Assembly (NCBI GenBank): GCA_019359495.1
Contig: JAHHHF010000094.1
Coordinates: forward strand, 1 to 64,000
Direction of reading: 5' to 3'
Source of the DNA: Goleter apudmare HA4340-LM2
GTDB lineage: Bacteria; Cyanobacteriota; Cyanobacteriia; Cyanobacteriales; Nostocaceae
Length of the DNA stretch: 64,000 nt
Below are positions 53,910 to 63,731 of the stretch, piece by piece. The number at the start of each line of letters is the position of its first letter. Within the stretch, counting starts at the first letter, position 1. Made by a program: the position numbers and the translations under genes. The notes beneath the pieces are model-generated. The model was not told the origin of the DNA. It saw nothing but the letters and a program-made list of their open reading frames with translations, and searched no databases.

Positions 53910-54893
53910 TTAGCTAGCTACATATTCTTTGACGTTGGCGCGACGGCGGCGCAGATGAGCCAGGGCTTGATGTTCTAATTGGCGGACACGTTCTCGGCTG
54001 AGATTCAACCGTTCACCAACTTTCGCTAAAGACATTTCATTACCATCTTCTAAACCAAAGCGCAGGGCTAACACTTCTCGCTGTTGGGGGGTGAGTTCTG
54101 CCAGCAAGGTGTTGAGGTCTTGGCGCAAGAATTCTTGGGTGGTGTAATATTCTGGTGATGGGCCGTCATCTTCCAGCATTTCTTGCAACTCAGTGTCTTG
54201 GTTGTCGCCAACTCGCACATCCAAAGAAACTGGTTGACGCGCCATATTCATATACTCACGAATCTGAGCAGGCTCTAGCTCTAGTTCTTGAGCAATTTCC
54301 GCAGGAGTAGGCGATCGCCCGAATTTTTGAGCTAGTTCACGCTGGACTTTTTTGATTTTGTTCAGCTTCTCAGTAATGTGAATGGGTAAGCGGATGGTGC
54401 GTCCCTGTTGGGCGATCGCTCTGGTAATCGCTTGGCGAATCCACCAGTAAGCATAAGTAGAAAACTTATAACCCCGCATGGGATCAAATTTTTCTACACC
54501 CCGCTCTAATCCGAGAGTTCCTTCTTGGATCAAATCCAGAAACTCCATGTTACGCTTCTGGTACTTTTTCGCAATAGCAACCACCAAGCGCAAGTTGGCT
54601 TCAATCATCTTTTGCTTGGCGCGCTTGCCTTGGGCGACTGTCTGGTTGACATCAGTTTCTGATTGGTGAACCTGGATTGCCCATTCTTCTAAACTCGGTT
54701 CACGTTGCAGTTTTTTCGCCAAAGCTTCTTTAGCATCCAGCAACGTCATCATTTGCTGTACTTGCTTGCCGTAAACAATCTCCTGTTCACGGGTGAGCAA
54801 TGGCACACGACCAATTTCTCGCAGATAGGTTCGCACCATATCAGCCGTGAATTTGGTGTTGAGGTTTTCCGTTTGGGTGTTAACAGTAGGCAT
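53910..54893 (-). CDS. Group-2 sigma-70 factor
   Basis: A 327-residue RpoD/SigA-family alternative sigma factor that directs RNA polymerase. Region 1.2 opens with DMVRTYLREIGRVPLLTREQ. Region 2 has EANLRLVVAIAKKYQKRNME and the -10 helix YAYWWIRQAITRAIAQQGRT. Region 3 has LNKIKKVQRELAQKFGRSPT. Region 4 ends with an HTH, MSLAKVGERLNLSRERVRQL. It lacks the long region 1.1 and the NCR of SigA. I cannot say which Sig letter it is. Confidence 0.95.
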   Translation of the reverse strand: MPTVNTQTENLNTKFTADMVRTYLREIGRVPLLTREQEIVYGKQVQQMMTLLDAKEALAKKLQREPSLEEWAIQVHQSETDVNQTVAQGKRAKQKMIEANLRLVVAIAKKYQKRNMEFLDLIQEGTLGLERGVEKFDPMRGYKFSTYAYWWIRQAITRAIAQQGRTIRLPIHITEKLNKIKKVQRELAQKFGRSPTPAEIAQELELEPAQIREYMNMARQPVSLDVRVGDNQDTELQEMLEDDGPSPEYYTTQEFLRQDLNTLLAELTPQQREVLALRFGLEDGNEMSLAKVGERLNLSRERVRQLEHQALAHLRRRRANVKEYVAS

Positions 54894-55460
54894 TGGTGCG
54901 TTGTCCTCTACTCCGTAAACACAATGAATCTTTAATAACTACGGTGGATTGGGAAAAATAGTACATATATTACGGAAGATAGGGATCTACTATAAGCATT
55001 TAGTTTATACAATCGTTGTGAAGACGGTGTGTCCCTGAGATAGGTTCCCCTACCCTCCCTAATTTTTGGTATTTCTTTAGAAGCACGTTAGGGTGTGTTT
55101 TAGAATTCTGGTTTTACTGTGCCACTAGTGAAGACCTGAAAAATACGAAGTCGGTATGAGTTCTACTTATTTTATAGTACGACAAATCTAATGGATAGTA
55201 AAGGAGCCTAGATAAAACCTTTAATTATAAGGCAAAACTGTTTGTTTGACCAAGAATTTTCTCTAACTTCCCTGCGAGTGCTGACTATATCTATAGTGAC
55301 GTCAAAACCCCCTCTTCAGTTGCCTAACAGTAGGGAGATAACCGAACTGATTAACTGTTGAAGTTACGAAAGGGGAAACGAGGAACAAGCAATAGGCAAG
55401 AGTAAGTGTACAGGCGTTGCAGTACAACATATCTAACAAATGACAAACCCCAAACCCCTC
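54894..55460. other. Long intergenic region upstream of the sigma gene
   Basis: AT-rich and promoter-bearing; short ORFs of 11 codons or fewer only. No convincing hairpin or gene was seen. Confidence 0.45.
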
Positions 55461-57194
55461 CTAAAAACCCAAGTCGGCTTTAGCTAGTTCGGCGGCGGCG
55501 AATAGTTCTGCATCTGGCTTTTCTTCCCAAGCCGGGTCACCAATTTCTGTGTAGAATTGTGCATCATAAGGACGGGTACGGACTACAACTGGCATGGGAA
55601 CAGCGTGACCGAGAATCATTGCTTGTTGCTTAGAATCTAACTTTGCCAATACTGATCGCAAACTACCACCCCCAGAGACTCCCGTAAAAATCGCATCAAT
55701 ATCTTTTTCGTCGTTAAGCAGAGCTGTAATGCGAGTACCAATCTGGGACATGACTTCATTATCTATCCCCGATGGACGCTGATCAACTACCAAAAGGGTG
55801 ACGAAGTATTTTCGCATCTCGCGGGCGATTGTGCCAAAGATTGTGCTTTGGACGATTGCTGGATCTAGGAAACGGTGAGCTTCTTCAATGGTGATTACCA
55901 GTTGTGTGGGGCGATCGCTTGCATTGCCGCTATGGAGAAATCTTTCGGCTTTGCTTACATAATGACCGTGAATTCTTCTGGTGATCATATTTGTCACCAA
56001 CATATAGGATAGCATGTCTGACTGGGAACCAAACTCAATCACCACATGCTTGCCGGCTTCTAGCGATCGCAATATCTGATTAATATAATTCTGGGGACAA
56101 GCCGCCCGCATATACTTTAAGTTATCTAGCCGCAGGAGTTTGCGCTGCAATGACATAATTGAGCCTTGGTGTCCGCGCTTCTCCTCGCAGAACAGCTTGA
56201 TTTCTTCGTTATTCATATTTAACAACTGCAAAATCCAAGCCTTGCCAAACTCTGCATACAAAATATTGGCGTTATCTAAGGCGGCTTCCGACAGTCCTAA
56301 ATCACGAGAGCATAACTTAACATCTTCGACTTCAATTTGTTCATAACTCAGATAGAGTTCTTGTGCATCCCGCACACCCCGACGCTTGGTTGATTCTGGG
56401 TCGAGGGTGTAGACTTCTACTTTACCGGGGAATAATTGCTTTAATCCTTTAACAGTACTATATTGTTTACCTTCGCAGACAGCTTGCCAGCCATACTCAG
56501 AGTGCATATCAAAAATTAAGTTTACTGCCGCGTTTTTACGGACTATCCCCGCCAAAAGTAACCGCGTCAAAAAGGATTTACCAGTACCAGATTTACCAAA
56601 AACCCCATTACTGCGTTCAACAAAGCGGTCTAAATCCAAACAAACCGGCACATCCATATCTAGCGGTTTGCCAATGGAAAAATTCTTTCTTTGGGTATCG
56701 TCTTCCCAACCAAAGACGCGGCGAAAATCTTCTTCACTCGCTTCATATACTTGGCTAAAATGGCTAGGAATTGTTTTTACTGGCAGCAATTCCATAGTAG
56801 TACTGGTTTGGGGTTGAAATGATGCCAAACCTGTCATTGATGGGACAAAAGGATTTGCAGATTTACCGTTTGTGGGTGTGAAAGATTCCTCAGCTTCGGG
56901 AGTAAACATCAACATCGGCGCGAGGTTGACGGTGCCGTATGTACTACTTCCTGCTAAAACTTCTCGTAAAAACGTGTCTTCCCAGTTGGGGGGGTTTGAA
57001 GCAATGCGGGCATTTGCAGTTCCTAGTGCCACATCTGTCAGCATACAGAAAAAACGCGATCGCACCCCTTGCACAACTAAAAACTTACCCACCCGCATAT
57101 CTTCAACTGATATGTCTGGGTGTAATCTTACTTCTAAACCCCCTGTGAGGGAGCCTTGGATGACTGAACCTAATGGCTTTGCCGAATTTGTCAT
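55461..57194 (-). CDS. HerA-like DUF87 ATPase
   Basis: A 577-residue RecA-fold ATPase. An N-terminal beta-barrel-like region (about 1-110) precedes P-loop GVFGKSGTGKSFLTRLLLAG (about 196-215) and a Walker-B-like LIFDMHSEYGW. A second acidic box (VITIEEAHRFLD, about 430) and an arginine-finger area follow. HerA relatives pump DNA with NurA in archaea. No NurA-like gene is visible here. The start codon sits inside a heptanucleotide repeat tract. Confidence 0.88.
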   Translation of the reverse strand: MTNSAKPLGSVIQGSLTGGLEVRLHPDISVEDMRVGKFLVVQGVRSRFFCMLTDVALGTANARIASNPPNWEDTFLREVLAGSSTYGTVNLAPMLMFTPEAEESFTPTNGKSANPFVPSMTGLASFQPQTSTTMELLPVKTIPSHFSQVYEASEEDFRRVFGWEDDTQRKNFSIGKPLDMDVPVCLDLDRFVERSNGVFGKSGTGKSFLTRLLLAGIVRKNAAVNLIFDMHSEYGWQAVCEGKQYSTVKGLKQLFPGKVEVYTLDPESTKRRGVRDAQELYLSYEQIEVEDVKLCSRDLGLSEAALDNANILYAEFGKAWILQLLNMNNEEIKLFCEEKRGHQGSIMSLQRKLLRLDNLKYMRAACPQNYINQILRSLEAGKHVVIEFGSQSDMLSYMLVTNMITRRIHGHYVSKAERFLHSGNASDRPTQLVITIEEAHRFLDPAIVQSTIFGTIAREMRKYFVTLLVVDQRPSGIDNEVMSQIGTRITALLNDEKDIDAIFTGVSGGGSLRSVLAKLDSKQQAMILGHAVPMPVVVRTRPYDAQFYTEIGDPAWEEKPDAELFAAAELAKADLGF

Positions 57195-57245
57195 TGGTCA
57201 TTTGTTATTTGTCATTGGTCATTAGTTGTTGGTTATTTGTTATTT
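57190..57245. repeat. STRR-type heptamer tract at the HerA-like gene start
   Basis: Tandem (T)CATTGGT / CATTTGTTA units. The minus-strand ATG of the ATPase gene is itself one of the repeat's ATGAC units, so the repeat has grown into the translation start. Confidence 0.65.
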
Positions 57246-57477
57246 ATCTTCCCCATCTCCCTTACCAGCCCTTGCACTGAGCGGAGTCGAAGTGCATCTC
57301 TCTATTCCCCATTTCAAATAACCATTTCAATATAATTTATGTTGAATTTGTAGACTCTCCAGATAGCGAACAAATCTTAACACAAATTATCCTTTGTCTG
57401 ATGTTCAATGCTACGTGCCAGATGCAATCACAAAGAACAAATGACAAAGGACAAATAACAGACGCGATTAATCGCGT

Positions 57478-58269
57478 CTACTCGATTTGAATTGCAGTTG
57501 GTGCGCTTCCAGAGGGAGGAACACCAATTAATGGTTTGCGAAATTGGGCATAGAGGCGATCGCGCCAAGCAAAGAATGATGCATAATCTGGGTTATCGGC
57601 GATGGAAGGTACGCCTTTACCTCTGAGGCTGGCGGGTAAATCCAAATAGGCTCCATCAGGAAACTTCAATAATATTGATAAACCCGCCACTGCCAAGTCA
57701 GCTAAACTTGGTTCGTCTCCCAATAAATAAGGACTATCTGCCAACAATAGTGTCAGTGCTTCTAAGTCTTGTTTTAAATCAGCGATCGCTGATTTGACTA
57801 CATCTGGACTGTAACCCACTCCAAAACCTAAAATTTTCAAAAAGTCGGTGGGTACTCCTTCCACGAGGTTTTTAAATATGTCTGGTGTGGAGGTAGGTAA
57901 TAAAGACTTACGGAAATTTTGATCCTGACTAATAGCCGAAAATAGTGCTTTGCGACTTTTGATGCCTATTGACTCATCCGCCCATTCTTCTATTAATAAA
58001 GCTAAACCCCGTTTTTTTGGGTCTTGGGGTATGAGCGGGCGTTCTGGATACTGAGAATCTAAATACTTAGCGATTTCTGTAGAGTCTACAATATACCTGC
58101 TGCTATCCTTCAAAACTGGTACTTGCTTTTGTCCAGTTAATCGGAACAGTTCTACTTGTCCAATCCCAGGTGTCACCTCAATTTTGCGGTACTCTAATCC
58201 TTTGTAATCCAGAATTAGCCGTACTTTTTCTGAGTATTGAGATAGTTCCCATTGGTATAACTCCAGCAT
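57478..58269 (-). CDS. Glutathione S-transferase family protein
   Basis: A 263-residue protein. A thioredoxin-like half (LELYQWELSQYSEKVRLILD, TGQKQVPVLKDSSRYIVDST) is followed by an alpha half (PYLLGDEPSLADLAVAGLSI). There is no Cys in the first turn; Ser/Tyr take its place. ATG 58269 has AAGGTG upstream and was preferred to a GTG 9 nt earlier. The substrate is unknown. Confidence 0.88.
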   Translation of the reverse strand: MLELYQWELSQYSEKVRLILDYKGLEYRKIEVTPGIGQVELFRLTGQKQVPVLKDSSRYIVDSTEIAKYLDSQYPERPLIPQDPKKRGLALLIEEWADESIGIKSRKALFSAISQDQNFRKSLLPTSTPDIFKNLVEGVPTDFLKILGFGVGYSPDVVKSAIADLKQDLEALTLLLADSPYLLGDEPSLADLAVAGLSILLKFPDGAYLDLPASLRGKGVPSIADNPDYASFFAWRDRLYAQFRKPLIGVPPSGSAPTAIQIE

Positions 58270-59063
58270 ATCGCACACCTTATAACTGGTTAATTGAGCA
58301 ACTTTGATAATTGTATCTTCAGTTTCAGTAATTTTCCTGGCAATTCAGGTTAATGCTGTCATTTATCAGCAATTTTTTTGCCAATGAAGTAGAAAATTAG
58401 GGAATTTTTTGCCAATATCGCTAGTTTGTTAAAAATATTTTTTTCTGACTTAATCCAAATATCAAATAATTTAATTATTTTTATCTGCAAACATAAATAA
58501 ACCTAACCTGGCTAGTGCTTGATCTTCACTAGTTAATTAAACTTTTAAAAGATTCATTCCACTGGATGAATATAGTATAATTTTAGACTTTGCACCTTGA
58601 AAAATATTTTGCTTCTTTATATACAGATGCCGAATATATTAGGGATTTTATGGTTAACCCCTATAGATTTTTGGCAAATTTAGTATAAGCTACTACATTT
58701 AATCAGGTTGTTTTTATCAGTTATTGGGATACATAGAGGCATACACCCTATCATATAACTGCTGGTAAAGTTGCTGTACTTAATTAACTTCCTCTTTAGT
58801 AATGTTGGCAATGTCAAAGGTAAAATTTAAGACCAATCACAAATAGCACTTCAGCCACACAGAAAACAAATTACTCAACGCACCCTACTTTGAACACCAA
58901 GATACTTTATAATAGTAACCCTCGCTAATTACCGAAAAATTTAGATTTATTCAGCACAGCACAGTTTAGGCAAAAATTTATTGTTTCTAGAGTTAGCTCA
59001 TCTGCATAGCAAAATGCTATAAGTCTTTATGTAAACTATGCACAATAAAAACAAACAAAATTT
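58270..59063. other. 800-bp AT-rich intergenic region
   Basis: The longest gene-free stretch in the window. It is strongly AT-rich, with many short A/T tracts. No ORF with a ribosome-binding site, no strong hairpin and no known RNA was recognised. It should hold the FAS1-gene promoter near its right end. Confidence 0.45.
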
Positions 59064-59924
59064 ATGAAAGTGAATTACAGCCAATTGCTGGTCAATCTAG
59101 CAGGGATAGTGGGAATAACCAGCGTAGGTCTGCTGATGACTTTACCATCTGGAGCTAAAGAGGCAACGAATCCTAACCCCACTATTTTTAGCGAGTCTCC
59201 CTATAACCGGGGTCAACGCATTGCAGTTAAGACTCAATACGCACCTGCTGAACCTGCAACAGAAGCTGTAAAAGGCGCGATTCCCAGCAAAAACTTGCTA
59301 GCACAGCAAAACAGTAGTGGGAAACTCAATCCTCGTCCCAGCATTTTTAACGAACCTCCTTACAACCGTCGTAGTAATACAGAAACCACAGAACCTGCTC
59401 CCACCCCAACTAATACCCCTGAATCTGGACGCACCCCACGTCCAATCGAAACACCAGAGACAACAGTACCTACTGAAACTCCACCAGCCGCAGGTACAAC
59501 TGAAACCCAAGGTAAAACCTTGCTAGCCTTGGCAGAGTCTAATAGCTCATTTAGCGTCTTAACTCAAGCTATCAAAGCTGCGGGATTGGCAGAAACGTTG
59601 CAAGGCAAAGACAACTTAACAGTTTTTGCTCCTACCGATGCGGCGTTTGCTAAATTGCCACAAGATGCAGTGCGCGATTTGTTGAAGCCAGAAAATAAAG
59701 AAATCTTGGTGAAACTGTTAACCTACCATGTGGTATCTGGTTCTGTACTCTCCACGGATTTAAAATCTGGTGAAGTTAAAAGCATTGAAGGTGGCGCAAT
59801 CAACGTTAAGGTTGAGCCTACTGGTGTAAAAGTCAACGAAGCTAATGTGACTCAGGCAGATATCAAGGGTAGCAATGGTGTAATCCATGCGATCGATCAG
59901 GTAATTTTGCCTCCTGACTTGTAA
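59064..59924 (+). CDS. Fasciclin (FAS1)-domain secreted protein
   Basis: A 286-residue exported protein. The signal peptide is followed by a Pro/Thr-rich linker (about 30-145) containing a twice-used short motif: TIFSESPYNRG and SIFNEPPYNRR. The FAS1 domain fills about 150-286 (LAESNSSFSVLTQAIKAAGL, LTVFAPTDAAFAKLP, HVVSGSVLSTDLKSG, GVIHAIDQVILPP). FAS1 domains mediate adhesion. The doubled 'SPYNR' motif is an oddity. Confidence 0.92.
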   Translation: MKVNYSQLLVNLAGIVGITSVGLLMTLPSGAKEATNPNPTIFSESPYNRGQRIAVKTQYAPAEPATEAVKGAIPSKNLLAQQNSSGKLNPRPSIFNEPPYNRRSNTETTEPAPTPTNTPESGRTPRPIETPETTVPTETPPAAGTTETQGKTLLALAESNSSFSVLTQAIKAAGLAETLQGKDNLTVFAPTDAAFAKLPQDAVRDLLKPENKEILVKLLTYHVVSGSVLSTDLKSGEVKSIEGGAINVKVEPTGVKVNEANVTQADIKGSNGVIHAIDQVILPPDL

Positions 59925-59932
59925 AGTGATCA

Positions 59933-59956
59933 GGGCGAACAACCGTTCGCCCCTAC
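59933..59956. repeat. Dispersed repeat GGGCGAACAACCGTTCGCCC
   Basis: Self-complementary GGGCGAAC/GTTCGCCC separated by AACC; second copy of the 43170 repeat. It lies between FAS1 and the GT2-TPR gene and may fold in RNA. Confidence 0.6.
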
Positions 59957-60035
59957 GAACCGAATAAAACTTTGAGGGTGACATGCCGAAAATAGTGAAT
60001 TAATGTGATGTGAAATGAACCGTCGATAAATACCG

Positions 60036-61223
60036 ATGAAACTTAGTCTGTGCATGATTGTGAAAAATGAAGCAGCAACATTGCCTCAGTGCCTGACCAG
60101 TGTCAAAGATGTTGTAGATGAAATGATAGTGTTGGATACTGGTTCTAGCGATCGCACTCCAGAAATCGCTTCAATATACGGTGCGACAGTACATCATTTT
60201 CAATGGTGCAATGACTTTAGTGCGGCGCGGAATGCAGCTATGCAGCATGTCACAGGCGACTGGATTTTGGTATTGGATGCTGATGAAACTCTGACGCCAG
60301 AAATTGTGCCACAGATACAGTCGGTAATACAAAGTGAAGAATATCTGCTAGTTAATTTGGTGCGTCATGAAGTAGGCGCGGAACAATCTCCCTATTCTCT
60401 GGTTTCTCGGCTATTTCGCAATCATCCCCAGATTCACTTTTCCCGTCCCTACCATGCTTTAGTTGATGATAGTGTGTCGGAAATTGTAACCAAAGAACCC
60501 CATTGGCAGATCGGATATTTGCAAGGGTTAGCTATTCTGCATCAAGGATATCAAAAAGCTGCGATCGCTCAAGGTAATAAACACGCCAAAGCCGAAGCAG
60601 CAATGTCAGAGTTTCTCAAAACTCATCCCCATGACCCCTATGTTTGCAGTAAGTTAGGGGCATTGTATGTGGAAACTGGAAAAATTGACCAAGGGATGGA
60701 GTTACTCAAGCGCGGAATTGCTGCGAGTGAGGAAAACTACGAGATTTTGTATGAACTCCACTACCATTTAGGCATTGCTTACAACCGCTTACAAAATTCC
60801 CGCCAAGCGATTTTCCACTATCAGGCGGCAATCAAGTTACCCATTTATCCCATACTCAAATTAGGAGCATATAACAACTTAGGCAACCTATTTAAGGCGG
60901 CTGGCGATTTGCAAGGTGCGAAAATTGCCTATGAAACAGCCTTGAAAATTGACCCCAACTTTGCGGCGGGACACTATAACCTGGGAATGACATTCAAGGC
61001 TTTGGGTTTACTGACAGATGCGATCGCAGCTTATCAAAAAGCTATCAAGTTAAAACCCAACTATGCCGAAGCTTATCAAAATTTAGGGGTAGTGCAGCTA
61101 AAAGTCGGCAATGTTCAAGCTAGTGTTACAGCTTTTAAAAATGCGATCGCGCTTCATGCCCAGAATAACCCGCAAGAGGCTCAGAGATTACGTCAGGTTT
61201 TGGGAGAAATGGGGTTTATTTAA
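60036..61223 (+). CDS. GT2 glycosyltransferase fused to TPR repeats
   Basis: A 395-residue protein. The GT-A domain starts KLSLCMIVKNEAATLPQCLT, with DTGSSDRTPEIA and the DxD site VLDADETLTPE. From about 200 on, five to six TPRs follow (KLGALYVETGKIDQGMELLK, AGHYNLGMTFKALGLLTDAI, AEAYQNLGVVQLKVGNVQAS). This fusion is common in cyanobacteria and probably glycosylates a protein or surface glycan. The TPRs would recruit the acceptor. Confidence 0.93.
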   Translation: MKLSLCMIVKNEAATLPQCLTSVKDVVDEMIVLDTGSSDRTPEIASIYGATVHHFQWCNDFSAARNAAMQHVTGDWILVLDADETLTPEIVPQIQSVIQSEEYLLVNLVRHEVGAEQSPYSLVSRLFRNHPQIHFSRPYHALVDDSVSEIVTKEPHWQIGYLQGLAILHQGYQKAAIAQGNKHAKAEAAMSEFLKTHPHDPYVCSKLGALYVETGKIDQGMELLKRGIAASEENYEILYELHYHLGIAYNRLQNSRQAIFHYQAAIKLPIYPILKLGAYNNLGNLFKAAGDLQGAKIAYETALKIDPNFAAGHYNLGMTFKALGLLTDAIAAYQKAIKLKPNYAEAYQNLGVVQLKVGNVQASVTAFKNAIALHAQNNPQEAQRLRQVLGEMGFI

Positions 61224-61457
61224 AAATAATTTAAATTGGTATCAAAACCTCACCCATATTTTGCTGTTGGGTTACCCTGGCCATTTATGTTCTTTAGTCC
61301 AACCAACTGAATCTGATCTGAAGAGAAATCCAAGTTCAGTACTGTCTCATACTTATTCATGAAATATTTACGATAGATTGAGAATTATCAACATAATTAA
61401 TACCTAAAATAGGTTACTTTAGTATATAAAATACTACAAGTTGCCAAGTTCAACTGT

Positions 61458-62036
61458 ATGAGACAAAAGTTATTGGCTGAAGTCTTGACAATAACAAAAA
61501 TTTGTATGGCGTTTTTGCTGGCTGCATCTGCCACCACTTTATCCACATCACAGCCTAGTTATGCTCGTGGACTAACTTTCTTCTGTCGTCAGCACAAAGG
61601 TGTACCCGTAACTTTTGCTCGTACCCAAGACGGCAAAAGTATCCCCGTCGTGAATTGGGTGTCCAACAGTTACTTTCCCCCGCCTTGGACGGCTCAAAAA
61701 AGATGTTTGGAGGTTTCACGCAGATTTCAGAAGAACTACGACAATGGGAACCTCAGAAATATCTCCATCGGCAAAATCAGGGGCGAACCAGTTATCTGTG
61801 CTGCAAATAAACCCAACACCCCTTGTACAGATAGTACCTTATTGTTCACTCTCAAACGTGGCGCCAATCCCAGTGAGACAGTCCGCAGATTATTTGACCG
61901 TCGCGCTTTAGCGGCTGGTAACACCTTGGACGAAAGTGGTACGGAGGAAATTACTATTGATTTCGATGCCTACCTCAAAAATGCCACAGGTGAAGTCAAT
62001 TCTCAACCATCGATTTCTGAAGCTGCCGATCCTTGA
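61458..62036 (+). CDS. COP23-domain secreted protein
   Basis: A 192-residue exported protein. The signal peptide runs to about residue 36. The COP23 domain follows: FFCRQHKGVPVTFARTQDGK, VNWVSNSYFPPPWTAQKRCL, GKIRGEPVICAANKPNTPCT, DSTLLFTLKRGANPSETVRR. Conserved Cys residues probably form disulfides. The founder, COP23 of Cyanothece, is a circadian membrane-linked protein. Here it heads a cluster with a trypsin-like protease 27 bp downstream. Confidence 0.9.
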   Translation: MRQKLLAEVLTITKICMAFLLAASATTLSTSQPSYARGLTFFCRQHKGVPVTFARTQDGKSIPVVNWVSNSYFPPPWTAQKRCLEVSRRFQKNYDNGNLRNISIGKIRGEPVICAANKPNTPCTDSTLLFTLKRGANPSETVRRLFDRRALAAGNTLDESGTEEITIDFDAYLKNATGEVNSQPSISEAADP

Positions 62037-62063
62037 TGACATCTCAATTATAAGGATGAAACC

Positions 62064-62864
62064 ATGAGGTTCTATTCTGGACTCACAGGCACAATAGTAG
62101 GAGTAGCGATCGCGCTCATACAACCAGAAATTGGTATCACTTCCACAGGGGTGGATGTCAGCCGCAAAGCTCAAGAAATGACCGTGCTCATCAAAGGGCC
62201 AAAACTTGGTTCTGGAGTACTCGTTTGGCAAAAAAACGATATCTACTACGTTCTTACTAATTGGCACGTGATGGATAAGGCAGGGACTTACATAGTCCAA
62301 ACTTTCGACAACAAAGAACATACTGTAAATTATAGCTCGGTAGTCCGTCTACCAAGAGTGGACTTAGCTGTATTGCAATTTACTAGTAGTCAAAAATACC
62401 GCGTTGCCCACATCGGTAATTCTGAACATGCTAAACCTGGTTTAACTGTTTACATAGCTGGGGCACCAGAACCAGTACGCGGAATTGAACAACGCACTGT
62501 ATTAACACCTAAAGGAGAAATTGTTGGTGAACATCGTCAACCCCAAGATGGTTACACCCTAATTCACAACATCAATACTTTTCCAGGAATGAGTGGTGGC
62601 CCTTTAGTCGATGAAAATGGAAGATTGATTGGTATTCATGGACGGGGTGCTAGAGATACTGATGGTCAAAAAGTAGGGTTTAATTTGGGAATTCCGATCA
62701 ATATTTTTATGGAATCAGAAATCGCCAAAAAACTGGGATTAGTAGTAGACAAATCCCCGATAGTGGTTCAACCAAAACCTCATAATGCTCCACCTTCTGG
62801 CAGACCTCCCAAGGTATCAGGCTCTGAAGGTACTGATGGCGCTCCCCCTGGCAGAAAATATTAA
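62064..62864 (+). CDS. Secreted trypsin-like serine protease
   Basis: A 266-residue S1-type protease. The triad is visible: TNWHVMD (His about 67), LPRVDLAVLQF (Asp about 100), and FPGMSGGPLVDENGRLIGIH (Ser about 177). The short N-terminal segment is a probable signal or anchor. The C-terminal tail is Pro/Gly-rich (PPSGRPPKVSG). There is no PDZ domain, so this is not a Deg protease. The ATG has AAGGATG upstream. Confidence 0.92.
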   Translation: MRFYSGLTGTIVGVAIALIQPEIGITSTGVDVSRKAQEMTVLIKGPKLGSGVLVWQKNDIYYVLTNWHVMDKAGTYIVQTFDNKEHTVNYSSVVRLPRVDLAVLQFTSSQKYRVAHIGNSEHAKPGLTVYIAGAPEPVRGIEQRTVLTPKGEIVGEHRQPQDGYTLIHNINTFPGMSGGPLVDENGRLIGIHGRGARDTDGQKVGFNLGIPINIFMESEIAKKLGLVVDKSPIVVQPKPHNAPPSGRPPKVSGSEGTDGAPPGRKY

Positions 62865-62884
62865 TTAATAGGAATAAATTATTT

Positions 62885-63604
62885 ATGTTTTTGAGATGGA
62901 TGAGGCCGAGTCTTTCAGCTATATTTTTAACGTCTGCAATGTTAAATTTATTTTCTATACCAGCGATCGCAGAAATTACCAAAGGTGAAGACCTATTTGA
63001 TCGTCCAATGTCATGGGCTGCTGGTGGCTGGCCTTTGAATACAACCATTGATATTAGAGATAGTCTAGTTGATGCCGCCTTGGGTAAAGTTGTAATTGAC
63101 CGCCACGGCGAAGATCCCTTGGGAAGTTTTTTCAAAAGTCCCTTTGTTGCTCCCTCTCCCGGAAGATTTGTGATTATCTCTTTGTGGGGTAGCAAAATCG
63201 AAGGGTGCTTTGTGAAAACAATTTTCCAGTACTCTCCTGCTGACGGTCAAGCTGATTTAAAAGCATTGGTGCCCGTACGTTTAGAGTTAGGGATTGGAGG
63301 TCAAATTCTGCAACTGACTCCCACTCAAACCAGCAAACCCAGAGGATTTCAGCAAAATTACACTTACAGTCAATCGAGTGGTAGTTCATCCTATAAACGT
63401 TCTAGCACTTGGTACATGACAGAGAGTTTGTTTGCTGTTAACAGTAATGCTGCTAATTTACTTAGTAGTGCGACTCCTGCCGTCATGCGTGCTCGTTTAA
63501 CTTTTGCTGATGGTGATAGTAAGATATTCTTGATTGGTGAGAACACTGTGAAAAATTGGCAAACAGCTTATGCTTTCAATGCTGCTTGTAAAGAGCCTAA
63601 CTAA
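62885..63604 (+). CDS. Secreted protein downstream of the protease
   Basis: A 239-residue exported protein. The signal peptide (about 1-28, LSAIFLTSAMLNLFSIPAIA) is followed by a beta-rich domain: MSWAAGGWPLNTTIDIRDSL, and LVPVRLELGIGGQILQLTPT. A Ser/Tyr-rich patch (SQSSGSSSYKRSSTWYMTES) comes near 165-185. It lies 20 bp after the protease gene. It could be the protease substrate or partner, but this is speculative. Confidence 0.75.
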   Translation: MFLRWMRPSLSAIFLTSAMLNLFSIPAIAEITKGEDLFDRPMSWAAGGWPLNTTIDIRDSLVDAALGKVVIDRHGEDPLGSFFKSPFVAPSPGRFVIISLWGSKIEGCFVKTIFQYSPADGQADLKALVPVRLELGIGGQILQLTPTQTSKPRGFQQNYTYSQSSGSSSYKRSSTWYMTESLFAVNSNAANLLSSATPAVMRARLTFADGDSKIFLIGENTVKNWQTAYAFNAACKEPN

Positions 63605-63700
63605 ATCATCAATTCCTCTTCTCAGGGGCTGTCAATTAAAAAAATATCAATACGGGTAGGGGCACGGCACCAGCAAAATATAGGTATTATACAAAGTATT

Positions 63701-63712
63701 AGGACTTACGCA
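63701..63712. repeat. Solo terminus of the AGGACTTACGCA element
   Basis: AGGACTTACGCA preceded by AAGTATT, identical to the left end of the 3025 MITE and its flank. No matching right end is seen before the window's last gene, so this is a partial copy. Confidence 0.45.
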
Positions 63713-63731
63713 TGTCTATCGTCTCGTTCAC

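Noticed and set aside
62064-62864. Deg/HtrA protease
   Set aside because: The triad is trypsin-like, but there is no PDZ domain and the length is too short for HtrA.
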